From contig NZ_JACHXK010000011.1 of the NCBI RefSeq assembly GCF_014192105.1, forward strand, positions 124,001 through 188,000: DNA of 64,000 nt, in the 5' to 3' direction. Below, one piece after another: positions 34,094 through 42,670 of the stretch; position 1 is the stretch's first letter; the number at the start of each line of letters is the position of its first letter. Source of the DNA: Paenibacillus phyllosphaerae (lineage in GTDB: Bacteria; Bacillota; Bacilli; Paenibacillales; Paenibacillaceae). The notes below the pieces were generated by a model that did not search any database, had not been told where the DNA came from, and saw only the letters and a program-made list of their open reading frames with translations. The position numbers and the translations under genes were made by a program.

Positions 34094-36187
34094 CTAAAAC
34101 TTGAACGACTCCAAAATTCGCTTCAGATCGGTCGACAGTTCCTGCAAATTATCGGCCAGATCAACCAAGTTGCCGCTGACGCTAAGCTGCTCGCTGCCGA
34201 GCGAGGCGACCTCTTCGGACGAAGCCGACGACTGCTGCGCAACCGCGCTGACGCCGCTCATCGTCTCCGACAGCTGGTGCTGGGTATGCTCCAGCTCTTG
34301 AACCGATTCCGTAACTTCGGACAGTTTGCCAGCCAGCTCGTTCATTCGCAGCTGCACTTTGCCGAAGATCGAATTGGCTTCTTGAACGGATACCGCTTGC
34401 TGACGGAACATCGGGTAGACGGCGGACAACGCGTCGACCGTCTCGCCTACCTCGGCCTGTATTTGTTTGGCCATCTGGCTGACGGTCTGAATCGACTGCT
34501 TCGATTGCTCCGCCAGCTTGCGGATCTCGTCGGCGACCACCATGAACCCGCGGCCCGCAGCGCCTGCGCGCGAAGCCTCAATCGTCGCATTGAGCGACAG
34601 CACGTTCGTCTGCTTCGTAATATCGTTCAGCAGCACGGTAATCTTATCGACTGCCTTCGCGCTATCGCCAAGCTTGCCGACCTTCTCCACGAGGGAACGA
34701 GTCAGATCTTCCGTCTCTCCGGTCTGCACGATGAGCGCCTTCATCGCTTCCGTACCACGGCCGCTGGCTTGGCTTACCTCTTCGGCCGACTCGCTCATCT
34801 CCGCATTCACGTGAATCGTGCGGACGACCCGTTCCGAGATCATATCCGTCAGCGACTGGCCCCGCTCCGCCTCTACGGCGAGCGTCGTTGCGCCGCCGGC
34901 AATCTCCTCGGTAGCCGTCGAGATTTCCTTGGCCGCGCGCGCCGTCATCTTGGAGGCTTCAGCGAGCTCCTGCGCCGTCTCCAACACGCGAACCGCCGAA
35001 TCGTTCGTCCGGTGAACCAGCGTCGTAATATTCTCCATCATGACGTTGAAGCTCATGCTGAGGCGGCCTATCTCATCCTTGCCGGTAATCGTCGAACGAA
35101 CCGTCAGATTGCCCCGCTCGCCTTCATTCATGAGCGCCGTCATCTGCATGAGCGGACGCGCCACTTTACGCACGATGAACCAGCCGATCGTGACGGCCAA
35201 CGCGGCAGCGAGAATAACGGCGATCAGCACCACGTTGAAGATCGTATCCGCCTGCGCGGCCAACTCTTCCGCGCTGAAGCTGCCGACAACCATCCATCCC
35301 TCCACGGAGGTTAGCGACGAATACATGACCACCATCTGCTCGCCCTGTACTTTGTCATTGAAGGAACCTGACGCCTCGAGCGTCTCCGGCATCTCCAGAT
35401 CGGCGTGCTTGCCCACTTCCGTCATCTCCGAGGAGGCGACAATCGACAGATCGTCGCGTATCACCCGCTTCAAGCCGCCCGATTCGCCAAGCTTAACCCC
35501 GGCTAACTGTTTGGCCAGCGCTTCGGACTTCATCTCCATCTGAATGACGTACATGCTGTTGCCCGTAAGCGGATCGCTGATCTGCCGGGTCATCGTCACC
35601 ATCGGCGTTCCGCCGGTCGTCGAGGCGCTCCAGGCCGTCTTGCCTTTGTTCATGACCGCATTGCGGAACCAGGTCTCCCCGGCGACATATTGTACGCTGG
35701 AGCTGGCGTTGCCCAGATGCAAGAACTGGTTCCCCTGCAGCGTATATAAGGTTACGCCCGCCATGTCCGGATCGGCGAACAGTCTGGCCTCCAGGCGCTG
35801 CGAGAGCAATTGACCCGCCGCTAGTCTCGCCTGATCGTCCGTTGCGCTCAACAGCTCCTTCACCCGCTCATTGATTTCCGTCTCGAGCAGAATCTGAGTG
35901 GTGAGCGATTCATACCGCAACAAAGTGGAGTCGATCTTATCGCCCGTGAGAATCATGCTCTGCAGGCTTGCCGCAGAGACGTTATCCTCCAGCATATTCC
36001 TGGCGTATGTATACGAAAAAACGCCAACGAGCAGCACAAGCGCGACGATGCTGGCGAAGAACGTCGTGAACAATTTGAACCCGACCGAGTGAAAAAACCG
36101 CGGCTTGCCCGTCCAGTCCTTCACTGCCTTGCGGGCATTCGCGTTCTTCCACTTGGAGGCTGCAGCCCGGAACACCGGCTTACTCAT
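34094..36187 (-). CDS. Methyl-accepting chemotaxis protein with a Cache sensor
   Basis: Membrane chemoreceptor of about 697 residues. A basic cytoplasmic start is followed by TM1 (VGFKLFTTFFASIVALVLLV near residue 36), an extracellular double-Cache-like sensor (about 65-310), TM2 (about 315-340, VVLIAVILAAALAVTIGWFI), HAMP (ARPLMQMTALMNEGERGNLT), and a long coiled-coil signalling domain. The CheA/CheW-binding hairpin tip reads ASRAGAAGRGFMVVADEIRK then LAEQSKQS. Ligand unknown. I chose ATG 36187 with AAGGGGG upstream; the frame is open to 36280. Confidence 0.93.
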   Translation of the reverse strand: MSKPVFRAAASKWKNANARKAVKDWTGKPRFFHSVGFKLFTTFFASIVALVLLVGVFSYTYARNMLEDNVSAASLQSMILTGDKIDSTLLRYESLTTQILLETEINERVKELLSATDDQARLAAGQLLSQRLEARLFADPDMAGVTLYTLQGNQFLHLGNASSSVQYVAGETWFRNAVMNKGKTAWSASTTGGTPMVTMTRQISDPLTGNSMYVIQMEMKSEALAKQLAGVKLGESGGLKRVIRDDLSIVASSEMTEVGKHADLEMPETLEASGSFNDKVQGEQMVVMYSSLTSVEGWMVVGSFSAEELAAQADTIFNVVLIAVILAAALAVTIGWFIVRKVARPLMQMTALMNEGERGNLTVRSTITGKDEIGRLSMSFNVMMENITTLVHRTNDSAVRVLETAQELAEASKMTARAAKEISTATEEIAGGATTLAVEAERGQSLTDMISERVVRTIHVNAEMSESAEEVSQASGRGTEAMKALIVQTGETEDLTRSLVEKVGKLGDSAKAVDKITVLLNDITKQTNVLSLNATIEASRAGAAGRGFMVVADEIRKLAEQSKQSIQTVSQMAKQIQAEVGETVDALSAVYPMFRQQAVSVQEANSIFGKVQLRMNELAGKLSEVTESVQELEHTQHQLSETMSGVSAVAQQSSASSEEVASLGSEQLSVSGNLVDLADNLQELSTDLKRILESFKF

Positions 36188-36464
36188 CTTGACCCCCTTA
36201 TCGCCCCAGGTCCTTAGTACCTTAAGACGCTTGCCAACGTCCTTCAATCGCAACTTCAGCCGCACTTCCAGCCACCTCATTCTTCCTGTTTATCCTGAAT
36301 GTCATTATTGCTTACACAGTATAAAAAATATTAGTAGGTTACTAGATAAATGTCAACCAATGACTATTTATGTCGAAATAAATAGAAACTATGTTGATTA
36401 TCATCTCGATTCGTTCCTATAAATAAGTTTATAGGTAATGATTTACATTAATTTATCGCAAAAA

Positions 36465-36497
36465 ATAAGCCCCGACTGCGAACGGTCAGGGCTTATT
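36465..36497 (-). terminator. Terminator after the MFS gene
   Basis: AATAAGCCC...GGGCTTATT with an inner GAC/GTC, ending in T-rich sequence on the minus strand. The rest of 36281-36507 is A/T-rich without a recognisable feature. Confidence 0.8.
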
Positions 36498-36507
36498 GCC
36501 TATAACA

Positions 36508-38016
36508 TTATTTCGCCGGTACCGGCTGACCTTCTTTGTCCGCACCGGTAGCTGCAGCTGTCTTGCCTTCCTCATGCGGCTTCACCTTACGGATGAAGAA
36601 TGCCAGCACGAGTGCCGCAACCGTGATCCAAGTTGCCACAACGAAGGAATGGTTGATACCGTCGATCGTCGCTTGCTGCACGACCTGCGCCATAGCGGCT
36701 TTGTCTGCTTGATCCACTTGGCCTGCAGTCACCAATTCCTTCACGCGGTCAGCCGCATGGTTGGACATGATCGTTACGAGCAAGGCCGTACCTAGCGCAC
36801 CCGCCACGTTACGCAGGGTCTGCGACATCGCCGAGCCGTGCGCATTGAGGCGCTGCGGCAGCTGGTTCATGCCCGCCGTCTGGATCGGCATCATGAGCAT
36901 GGACATCCCGAACATGCGGAGCGTGTACATGAAGATCATGTGGGCATACGTCGTATCGGCTGTCAGCTTGCTGAATTCATACGTCGTAATCGTTGTAATG
37001 ATCAGTCCCACGACAGCAAGCCAGCGAGCGCCGACTTTATCGAAGATAATGCCTGTGATCGGCGACATAATACCCATCAGAATGGCACCTGGCAGGAGCA
37101 GCAAGCCGGATTCCAGCGGCGTAAAGCCGCGGATGTTCTGCAGATAGATCGGGAGCAAAATCATGCCGGAGAACATCGCCATCGTGATGATGACGTTAAT
37201 GACGGTCGTAAGCGAGTACATGCTGTACTTGAATACGCGAATCTCGAGCAGCGGCGTGTCGATAACGAGCTCGCGCCATACGAACAGGATAAGCGAGACC
37301 GCGCCGACGACGAGGCATGTGACAACGATCGAGCTGTCCCAGCCGTCTTTGCCGGCATCGGTGAAGCCATACAGCAGACCGCCGAAGCCGAGCGTCGAGA
37401 GAATGACACCAAGCGAATCCAACTTCAGTTGGATGTTACGCGTAACGTTCTTCATAGCAACGAAGCCGTAGACCAGAGCGAACAACGTAAGCGGAAGTAC
37501 GATATAGAACAGGACGCGCCACGAATGGTGCTCCACGACCCAGCCCGACAATGTAGGACCGATAGCCGGCGCGAAGATCATCGCCAGACCCATCATGCCC
37601 ATCGCTTTACCGCGCTCTTCAACCGGGAAGATGGTAAGGAAGACGACAGACATCAGCGGCATGAGAATACCTGCGCCCGCCGCTTGAATCAGACGGCCGA
37701 TCAGCAACGTCTCGAAGCCTGGCGCGACCGCGCAGACGATCGTGCCGATGGTGAATAATCCGACTGCCGTAAGGAACAGATTGCGCGTCGGGAATTTGGC
37801 GATCAAATAAGCGGTTATCGGGATCAGGACGCCGTTAACCAGCAAATAGCCGTTCGACAGCCATTGTACCGTATTCGCGCTTACTCCCAGGTCGGCCATG
37901 ATGCTCGGCAACGCGACGTTCAGCAGCGTCTGGGCAAGCAAAGCGACGAATGCCCCGATAAGCAGGGAGGCAACTATAGGTCCCTTACGTAGGGTATTGG
38001 ATATTGCTTGACTCAT
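36508..38016 (-). CDS. DHA2-family MFS drug efflux transporter
   Basis: Fourteen-helix major facilitator of the EmrB/QacA type, 502 residues, exporting drugs or toxic compounds by proton antiport. Motifs seen: LNVALPSIMADLGVSANTVQ in helix 1 region, GRLIQAAGAGILMPLMSVVF (motif C-like), and GPTLSGWVVEHHSWRVLFYI (family signature). The C-terminus is Lys/Ala-rich and cytoplasmic. It follows the marR gene by 67 bases in the same direction, so its expression is probably under that repressor. Confidence 0.93.
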   Translation of the reverse strand: MSQAISNTLRKGPIVASLLIGAFVALLAQTLLNVALPSIMADLGVSANTVQWLSNGYLLVNGVLIPITAYLIAKFPTRNLFLTAVGLFTIGTIVCAVAPGFETLLIGRLIQAAGAGILMPLMSVVFLTIFPVEERGKAMGMMGLAMIFAPAIGPTLSGWVVEHHSWRVLFYIVLPLTLFALVYGFVAMKNVTRNIQLKLDSLGVILSTLGFGGLLYGFTDAGKDGWDSSIVVTCLVVGAVSLILFVWRELVIDTPLLEIRVFKYSMYSLTTVINVIITMAMFSGMILLPIYLQNIRGFTPLESGLLLLPGAILMGIMSPITGIIFDKVGARWLAVVGLIITTITTYEFSKLTADTTYAHMIFMYTLRMFGMSMLMMPIQTAGMNQLPQRLNAHGSAMSQTLRNVAGALGTALLVTIMSNHAADRVKELVTAGQVDQADKAAMAQVVQQATIDGINHSFVVATWITVAALVLAFFIRKVKPHEEGKTAAATGADKEGQPVPAK

Positions 38017-38083
38017 GTTGATTCCTCTCTCACTCTCATAGTTATATTGTGGACAAAGACCGTAGCAAGGTGCTGTGTTTTCT

Positions 38084-38521
38084 TTATCCGTTCCCCAAAT
38101 TCGTGCGTTCTAACAAAAGCGTGAAGATCCGCCGCAAATGTTCGATGTCTTCATCCGGCAGCTTCGTGAAGATCGCCGACATCGCTTCATTCTGCTTGGC
38201 ATGGATCCGCTCGATATGCGCACGGCCTTCTTCGGTTATTGCCACATGGACGACGCGTCGATCGTGATCGTCACGGGTGCGGACGACAAAACTCTTCTCG
38301 ATCATCTTGTCGGCCATTCCGGTTATCGCTCCGGGGGTAACCCCAAGCTGCTCGGCGAGCTCAACCGACTTGGCCGGTCCCTCAACCATTAACGCGTACA
38401 ACATTCGGAATTGGGTTAGCGTCAAATCGTGATCCGTGGACTCTTTCCACTCCTGCGTGGCCTTCTTAATGAAACACTTGAAAAGCGCAGGCAGCTCCAA
38501 AAGCTGGGCTTTGTCCTGCAT
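38084..38521 (-). CDS. MarR-family transcriptional regulator
   Basis: Winged-helix repressor of about 145 residues. The DNA-binding part reads LTLTQFRMLYALMVEGPAKS then VELAEQLGVTPGAITGMADK, with the wing VVRTRDDHDRRVVHVAITEEG. It probably controls itself and the downstream efflux gene and is released by an unknown small molecule. I chose ATG 38521 with AAGGTGG upstream; the GTG at 38530 overlaps that site. A palindrome lies 34 bases upstream. Confidence 0.92.
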   Translation of the reverse strand: MQDKAQLLELPALFKCFIKKATQEWKESTDHDLTLTQFRMLYALMVEGPAKSVELAEQLGVTPGAITGMADKMIEKSFVVRTRDDHDRRVVHVAITEEGRAHIERIHAKQNEAMSAIFTKLPDEDIEHLRRIFTLLLERTNLGNG

Positions 38522-38554
38522 GGTTCCCACCTTCTTTTGTTGACCTCTAAATTA

Positions 38555-38566
38555 TTTAGCACTAAA
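38555..38566. promoter_or_regulatory. Candidate MarR operator
   Basis: TTTAGCACTAAA is a perfect palindrome, flanked by related half sites (CTAAATTA on one side, ATTTAGT on the other), just before marR. Confidence 0.5.
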
Positions 38567-38737
38567 ACATTTAGTAATATAACTCTTTCTCGAGGTAACC
38601 GTCAAATATAAATTTCGCTTCAACAGCCGATTTCCGCTCATTTATCCGCCTACAATGCACCTTATCTTGCGATTATCTTGCCCACGCTCCGCTTTTGACA
38701 TGTGGATACTTGGATGCAATGCACCGTGCCGCGACAA

Positions 38738-38764
38738 CAAAAAAAGACGCCCTCCTGGGCGCCC
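38738..38764 (-). terminator. Terminator of the amino-acid ABC operon
   Basis: On the minus strand GGCGCCC-AGGA-GGGCGTC is followed by TTTTTTT. Confidence 0.88.
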
Positions 38765-38822
38765 ATTTCGAACTTATATCGATTTCTTCTATTCTGTAAG
38801 CTATCTATGGCCCCTTCTCTTA

Positions 38823-39554
38823 CTACAGCACTTTCGAGAGAAAAGCTCTGGTCCGATCCTGCTGCGGGTTCTCGAAAATGACCGTCGGGGGTCCTACCTC
38901 GACAATCCCGCCTTGCTCCATGAAGACGACCCGGTCTGCGACCTCGCGCGCGAAGCCCATCTCGTGCGTGACGACTACCATCGTCATCCCTTCGGCAGCC
39001 AGCTGCTTCATGACGGCCAGCACCTCGCCGACCATCTCCGGATCAAGCGCCGAAGTCGGCTCATCGAAGAGCATGATTTTCGGTTCCATCGCCAGCGCCC
39101 TTGCGATCGCTACGCGCTGCGCTTGACCGCCTGACAGCGAAGGCGGGAATGCCTGCGCCTTGCTCTCCAGCCCGACCTTGCGCAGCAGCTCCATCGCTTT
39201 GGCACGCGCCTTCTCCGGGTCTTGCTTTCTTACTTTAATAGGGGAAAGCGTAATATTATCAAGAACCGTCAGATGCGGGAACAGATTGAACTGTTGGAAT
39301 ACCATGCCGACCTCGGTGCGGATTTCCGTCAGCTTCGTCGCCTTATCCATAAGCGACTTGCCTTCGATTCGAATGTCTCCGCCTTGCGCCTCTTCCAAGC
39401 CGTTGAGACAGCGCAGCAGCGTCGATTTGCCCGAGCCAGAAGGTCCGATGACGACCATCACTTCTCCGTCATTCACGTTCACGCTGACGTCCTTCAGCAC
39501 CGTATTGCTGCCGAATGCTTTCTTAAGCTGGCTTACTTCGATCACTGTCGGCAT
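38823..39554 (-). CDS. Polar amino-acid ABC transporter ATPase (GlnQ type)
   Basis: Cytoplasmic ATPase of 243 residues driving amino-acid uptake. Walker A is [13 protein letters not shown], signature [15 protein letters not shown], Walker [21 protein letters not shown]-loop [15 protein letters not shown]. It is the last gene of a three-gene importer, five bases after the permease gene, with its ribosome binding site inside the permease end. The substrate could be glutamine, cystine or another polar amino acid. Confidence 0.94.
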   Translation of the reverse strand: MPTVIEVSQLKKAFGSNTVLKDVSVNVNDGEVMVVIGPSGSGKSTLLRCLNGLEEAQGGDIRIEGKSLMDKATKLTEIRTEVGMVFQQFNLFPHLTVLDNITLSPIKVRKQDPEKARAKAMELLRKVGLESKAQAFPPSLSGGQAQRVAIARALAMEPKIMLFDEPTSALDPEMVGEVLAVMKQLAAEGMTMVVVTHEMGFAREVADRVVFMEQGGIVEVGPPTVIFENPQQDRTRAFLSKVL

Positions 39555-39559
39555 ACGAG

Positions 39560-40216
39560 CTACACCTTCCTTTCCATATAACTAAGCAGCTTGCCGAGCA
39601 GATACGTCAAGATGAAGTAGATCAGCGCCGCTGTCAAATATGGCTCCCATACGCGATAGTACTGTGCGCTCATCGCTTTGCTCCAGTACATGATCTCCGG
39701 TGCCGCTATGACCGCTACGAGCGACGAGTCCTTCACGAGCGTAATGAATTCGTTGCCGAAGGCCGGTACCATCCGTCGAATCGCTTGCGGCAGAATGACC
39801 AGTCGCATCGCCTGCGCATGCGTCATCCCCAAGGAATAAGCGGCTTCCGTCTGGCCGCGGTCAATCGACATAATGCCCGCCCGGTAGATCTCCGCCGTAT
39901 AAGCCGCTGCATTCAGCGAGAGGGCGGCGACTGCAGCAACGAGCGGATCGCTCTTTCCCCATAGGATCGGTACGACGCAGAAGTGGACGAGGAAAATCTG
40001 GACGAGCAGCGGCGTGCCGCGGAAGAAGTTAATATAAATACTTGCCGGCCATCTGAAGTACCAGGGCCGTGACATTTTGCCCAGGCTGATCACAAGTCCC
40101 AGGATCGACCCGAGCAGGATGGAGCCAAGCGAGATGCCGATCGTGTAGAGGGCACCGCGCAGGATAAGAGGCAAATAATCAATGATGATATCAAAACGAA
40201 AGTCCATCCATGTCAT
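39560..40216 (-). CDS. Polar amino-acid ABC transporter permease
   Basis: HisM/GlnP-type inner-membrane permease, about 218 residues with five helices. It begins [20 protein letters not shown] and has the EAA-like loop [20 protein letters not shown] that docks with the ATPase. Start is either ATG 40216 (GAGG five bases upstream) or ATG 40207 (AAAGGA eight bases upstream). It lies between the binding-protein and ATPase genes; a stem-loop in the gap before it may set relative expression. Confidence 0.92.
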   Translation of the reverse strand: MTWMDFRFDIIIDYLPLILRGALYTIGISLGSILLGSILGLVISLGKMSRPWYFRWPASIYINFFRGTPLLVQIFLVHFCVVPILWGKSDPLVAAVAALSLNAAAYTAEIYRAGIMSIDRGQTEAAYSLGMTHAQAMRLVILPQAIRRMVPAFGNEFITLVKDSSLVAVIAAPEIMYWSKAMSAQYYRVWEPYLTAALIYFILTYLLGKLLSYMERKV

Positions 40217-40255
40217 CCTTTCCTCTAGTAGCGTATTAAAGTTCAATCATGCAAA

Positions 40256-40289
40256 AAGCATGCGCCGTATCGTTCACATGCGCATGCTT
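40256..40289 (-). other. Intercistronic stem-loop
   Basis: AAGCATGCGC and GCGCATGCTT form a perfect 10-bp stem between the binding-protein and permease genes. Such hairpins commonly protect the upstream mRNA so that binding protein exceeds permease. Confidence 0.65.
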
Positions 40290-40304
40290 CGCTCTCGAGA
40301 AATT

Positions 40305-41123
40305 CTACTCCGCGCTCAACAAGGCTGCCGTATCAGGCTCCTCACCGAACCACTTCTTGTACACTTCCGCATACGTTCCGTTCTCGATGACCGTCTTGAT
40401 GGCCGGATCCAGCTTCGCTTTCAGCTCGCTTCCCTTCGGAAGCAGAACGCCGTAAAATTCCGAGACGAAATTCGTTTCATCCAGAAGGCCTTCATAGTTC
40501 TTGTCTGGATTGTTCTTCATGTATTCGCGAACGATCGCGATGTCGGCCACGACCGCATCAACGCCGCCTTGGTCCATCTCCATCAACGCCAGCGCATTAT
40601 TCTCGAATCGGCTCAGATCCGTATTGCCTTGGCCCATAATGCCAGTCATCAGATCATCGGCCGTCGTGCCTTGTTGAACAGCGACTTTCTTGCCCTTCAG
40701 GTCAGTCGCGCTCTTGATGCCGCTGCCTTCTTTGACCAGAATCATGTTCGTCGATTCGAAATACGGCGCGGAGAAATCATACGTCTCTTGGCGCTCGTCC
40801 GTGATTGATACCGCGGAGATCGCCGCTTTGTATTCCGTACCTTGGCGTACGCTCTCCATCAGCGCATCCCAGCCGACGTTCTTCACTTCATACTTCAGGC
40901 CCGCTTCCTTCATAACCTCCGCCAGGAAGTCGATATCAAAGCCGGTAATCTTGTCTTTGTCCATGAATTCCATCGGTGCATAAGAAGCATCGCTAGCAAT
41001 TAAATAAGTGACATCATCGCCGCTTGCACTGTTGCTATTGCCTGATTCATTGTTTTTCGATCCACAAGCCGCCAAAATAATGGTAATGATTGTAAGTACA
41101 GTGAGTAATTTTAATTTCTTCAT
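40305..41123 (-). CDS. Amino-acid ABC transporter substrate-binding lipoprotein
   Basis: Secreted lipoprotein with signal and lipobox (MKKLKLLTVLTIITIILAAC), then a bilobed SBP_bac_3 domain: YLIASDASYAPMEFMDKDKI, GFDIDFLAEVMKEAGLKYEV, KVAVQQGTTADDLM, and NGTYAEVYKKWFGEEP at the end. First gene of the importer operon. GGGTGATC precedes the ATG. Ligand is a polar amino acid by family; the exact one is not evident. Confidence 0.94.
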   Translation of the reverse strand: MKKLKLLTVLTIITIILAACGSKNNESGNSNSASGDDVTYLIASDASYAPMEFMDKDKITGFDIDFLAEVMKEAGLKYEVKNVGWDALMESVRQGTEYKAAISAVSITDERQETYDFSAPYFESTNMILVKEGSGIKSATDLKGKKVAVQQGTTADDLMTGIMGQGNTDLSRFENNALALMEMDQGGVDAVVADIAIVREYMKNNPDKNYEGLLDETNFVSEFYGVLLPKGSELKAKLDPAIKTVIENGTYAEVYKKWFGEEPDTAALLSAE

Positions 41124-41198
41124 GCATGATCACCCTTTATTTGTTTGATGGATTTATCAAAATAGTAGCAGGAAATGGGCGTATGCACAATGATAGAA

Positions 41199-41212
41199 TG
41201 ACAAAAATGTCA
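41199..41212. promoter_or_regulatory. Perfect inverted repeat before the amino-acid importer
   Basis: TGACAAAAATGTCA (5-bp arms, four-base spacer), about 75 bases upstream of the binding-protein gene. It could be an operator; no regulator is identified. Confidence 0.35.
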
Positions 41213-41242
41213 GTATTTCTAACATCGCCATTAAAATCGCCT

Positions 41243-42523
41243 TCATTCGACACGATTCCGGCCATTCGCCTTCGCTTGATAGAGGGCTTTGTCGGCTCTT
41301 GCGAGCAGCAGCGTGCCCTCTTCGTCATCTTCCGCCAGTAAGCTGGACACCCCGAAGCTCATCGTAATGGCATACGGCGGAAGCTTCTCCTCTACGATCA
41401 ACGTCCGCAGACGTTCCGCCTCAGATCTCGCCTCGTCCAGATCACAGCCCGGCAACAGCAGGCAGAATTCCTCCCCGCCGTACCTGGACACCATTCTGCA
41501 GAATACCTTGCCATCTTGAAGCACCTTCGCCGCATGCTTGATGACCCGGTCTCCTTCGAGATGGCCGTACTCGTCGTTGAACCGCTTGAAATAGTCGATA
41601 TCGCACAAAACGAGGCTAAACGGCACGCCTTGGCGCTTGGCTGCGCATACCAGCTTCGGCAGCTGTTCGTTTAAGTATCTGCGATTCGGTATGCCCGTCA
41701 GACCATCCAAATCGGCAAGCTGCGCCATCAAGCCGAATTTCTCCTTCAGCTCGCTGCGCATCTGGTCGATATTGGCGATCAACCGTCCCAAGTCGTCCTT
41801 CTTCTTCCGCCTCGGGACCGGAACGTCGAAATTCCGCTTCGTGTAAGCGCGGGCCGACTCCGCCAGCACATGCAAATTCTCCATATCCTGCCGCAGCCGC
41901 CGGGACAGGAACGCCACCTGCGCCAAGATCAACAGCACGGCCGTTATGCCGAACCAGCCCAACTTCTCGCTGACGTTCTTCTGCAGCTCCTGGAAGGCGG
42001 TCTCCTTGGCCGTGAGCTGCAGCTCCTCCGCGTAATCAGCGGCATCGCGGAAAGCCTCGAATCTCGCCTTCCCCGCACGGAGCTCATCGATGGAAACCTC
42101 GCCTAGATCGAACCGCTTCTTCCTCACCTGGATTTGGGCGTAATCATCATGCCAGTAGATGGCACGCTTGATGACTTCCTGCAGCGCAACGTACAACTTC
42201 TCGGGCATATCCTTCTCTTCATTAATCAATTGGACAAGTTCGTTAAACTGCATCGTCCCGAGAATATAAGGCTCCAGAAACTCTTCGTCCCCCGTCAGCT
42301 CGAAGCCGCGCTGTCCGGTCTCCTGATCGATCATCGCCGAGCGCAGCTGCATCAGATGATCGGACAGGCGTTCGATCCGCGCATTCGTCTGGACGGATTC
42401 CTTGAAATCTTTATTGATCATATAAAGGCCGCCGGCAATGAGCAGAATTAACCCTACTCCGCTAAGCAGCAGACCATTAAAGATATCTCGGCCGAAGCGA
42501 CGCTTCGGGATAAGCAAGCGCAT
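41243..42523 (-). CDS. CHASE3-GGDEF diguanylate cyclase
   Basis: Membrane diguanylate cyclase of about 426 residues. TM1 near residues 14-36 (GLLLSGVGLILLIAGGLYMI) is followed by an extracellular CHASE3-type helical bundle (IDQETGQRGFELTGDEEFLE is diagnostic), TM2 near 185-205, and a HAMP-like linker with a basic RRKKKDDLGRL segment. The GGDEF domain has DLDGLTGIPNRRYLNEQL and an active site RYGGEEFCLLLPG. The RxxD inhibitory site is absent (KVFC instead), so product inhibition may be lacking. ATG 42523 has GAGAGGTG about seven bases upstream. The leader before it holds two copies of a 46-bp stem-loop unit. It follows the GGDEF-EAL gene on the same strand. Confidence 0.9.
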   Translation of the reverse strand: MRLLIPKRRFGRDIFNGLLLSGVGLILLIAGGLYMINKDFKESVQTNARIERLSDHLMQLRSAMIDQETGQRGFELTGDEEFLEPYILGTMQFNELVQLINEEKDMPEKLYVALQEVIKRAIYWHDDYAQIQVRKKRFDLGEVSIDELRAGKARFEAFRDAADYAEELQLTAKETAFQELQKNVSEKLGWFGITAVLLILAQVAFLSRRLRQDMENLHVLAESARAYTKRNFDVPVPRRKKKDDLGRLIANIDQMRSELKEKFGLMAQLADLDGLTGIPNRRYLNEQLPKLVCAAKRQGVPFSLVLCDIDYFKRFNDEYGHLEGDRVIKHAAKVLQDGKVFCRMVSRYGGEEFCLLLPGCDLDEARSEAERLRTLIVEEKLPPYAITMSFGVSSLLAEDDEEGTLLLARADKALYQAKANGRNRVE

Positions 42524-42564
42524 GCTGCTGCACCTCTCTATGTTAGTCTGATAAACTCTCGAGA

Positions 42565-42670
42565 CAAACCAATCAGCGTCGCTGAATGCTGCCTCCTTAG
42601 CCTCGGGGGGCAAACCAATCAGCGTCGCTGAATGCTGCCTCCTTAGCCTCGGGAGGCAAACCAATCAGCG
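42565..42670 (-). repeat. Tandem 46-bp stem-loop units in the leader of a diguanylate cyclase gene
   Basis: Units occupy 42565-42610 and 42611-42656, with a third partial copy at 42657-42670 that runs into the stop codon of the upstream gene. On the minus strand each reads GATTGGTTTGCC, a short stem GCCTCC/GGAGGC (one arm is GCCCCC in one unit) around CGAGGCTAA, then CAGCATTCAGCGACGCT. Flanks and layout match the array at 57725-58006. Confidence 0.85.
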
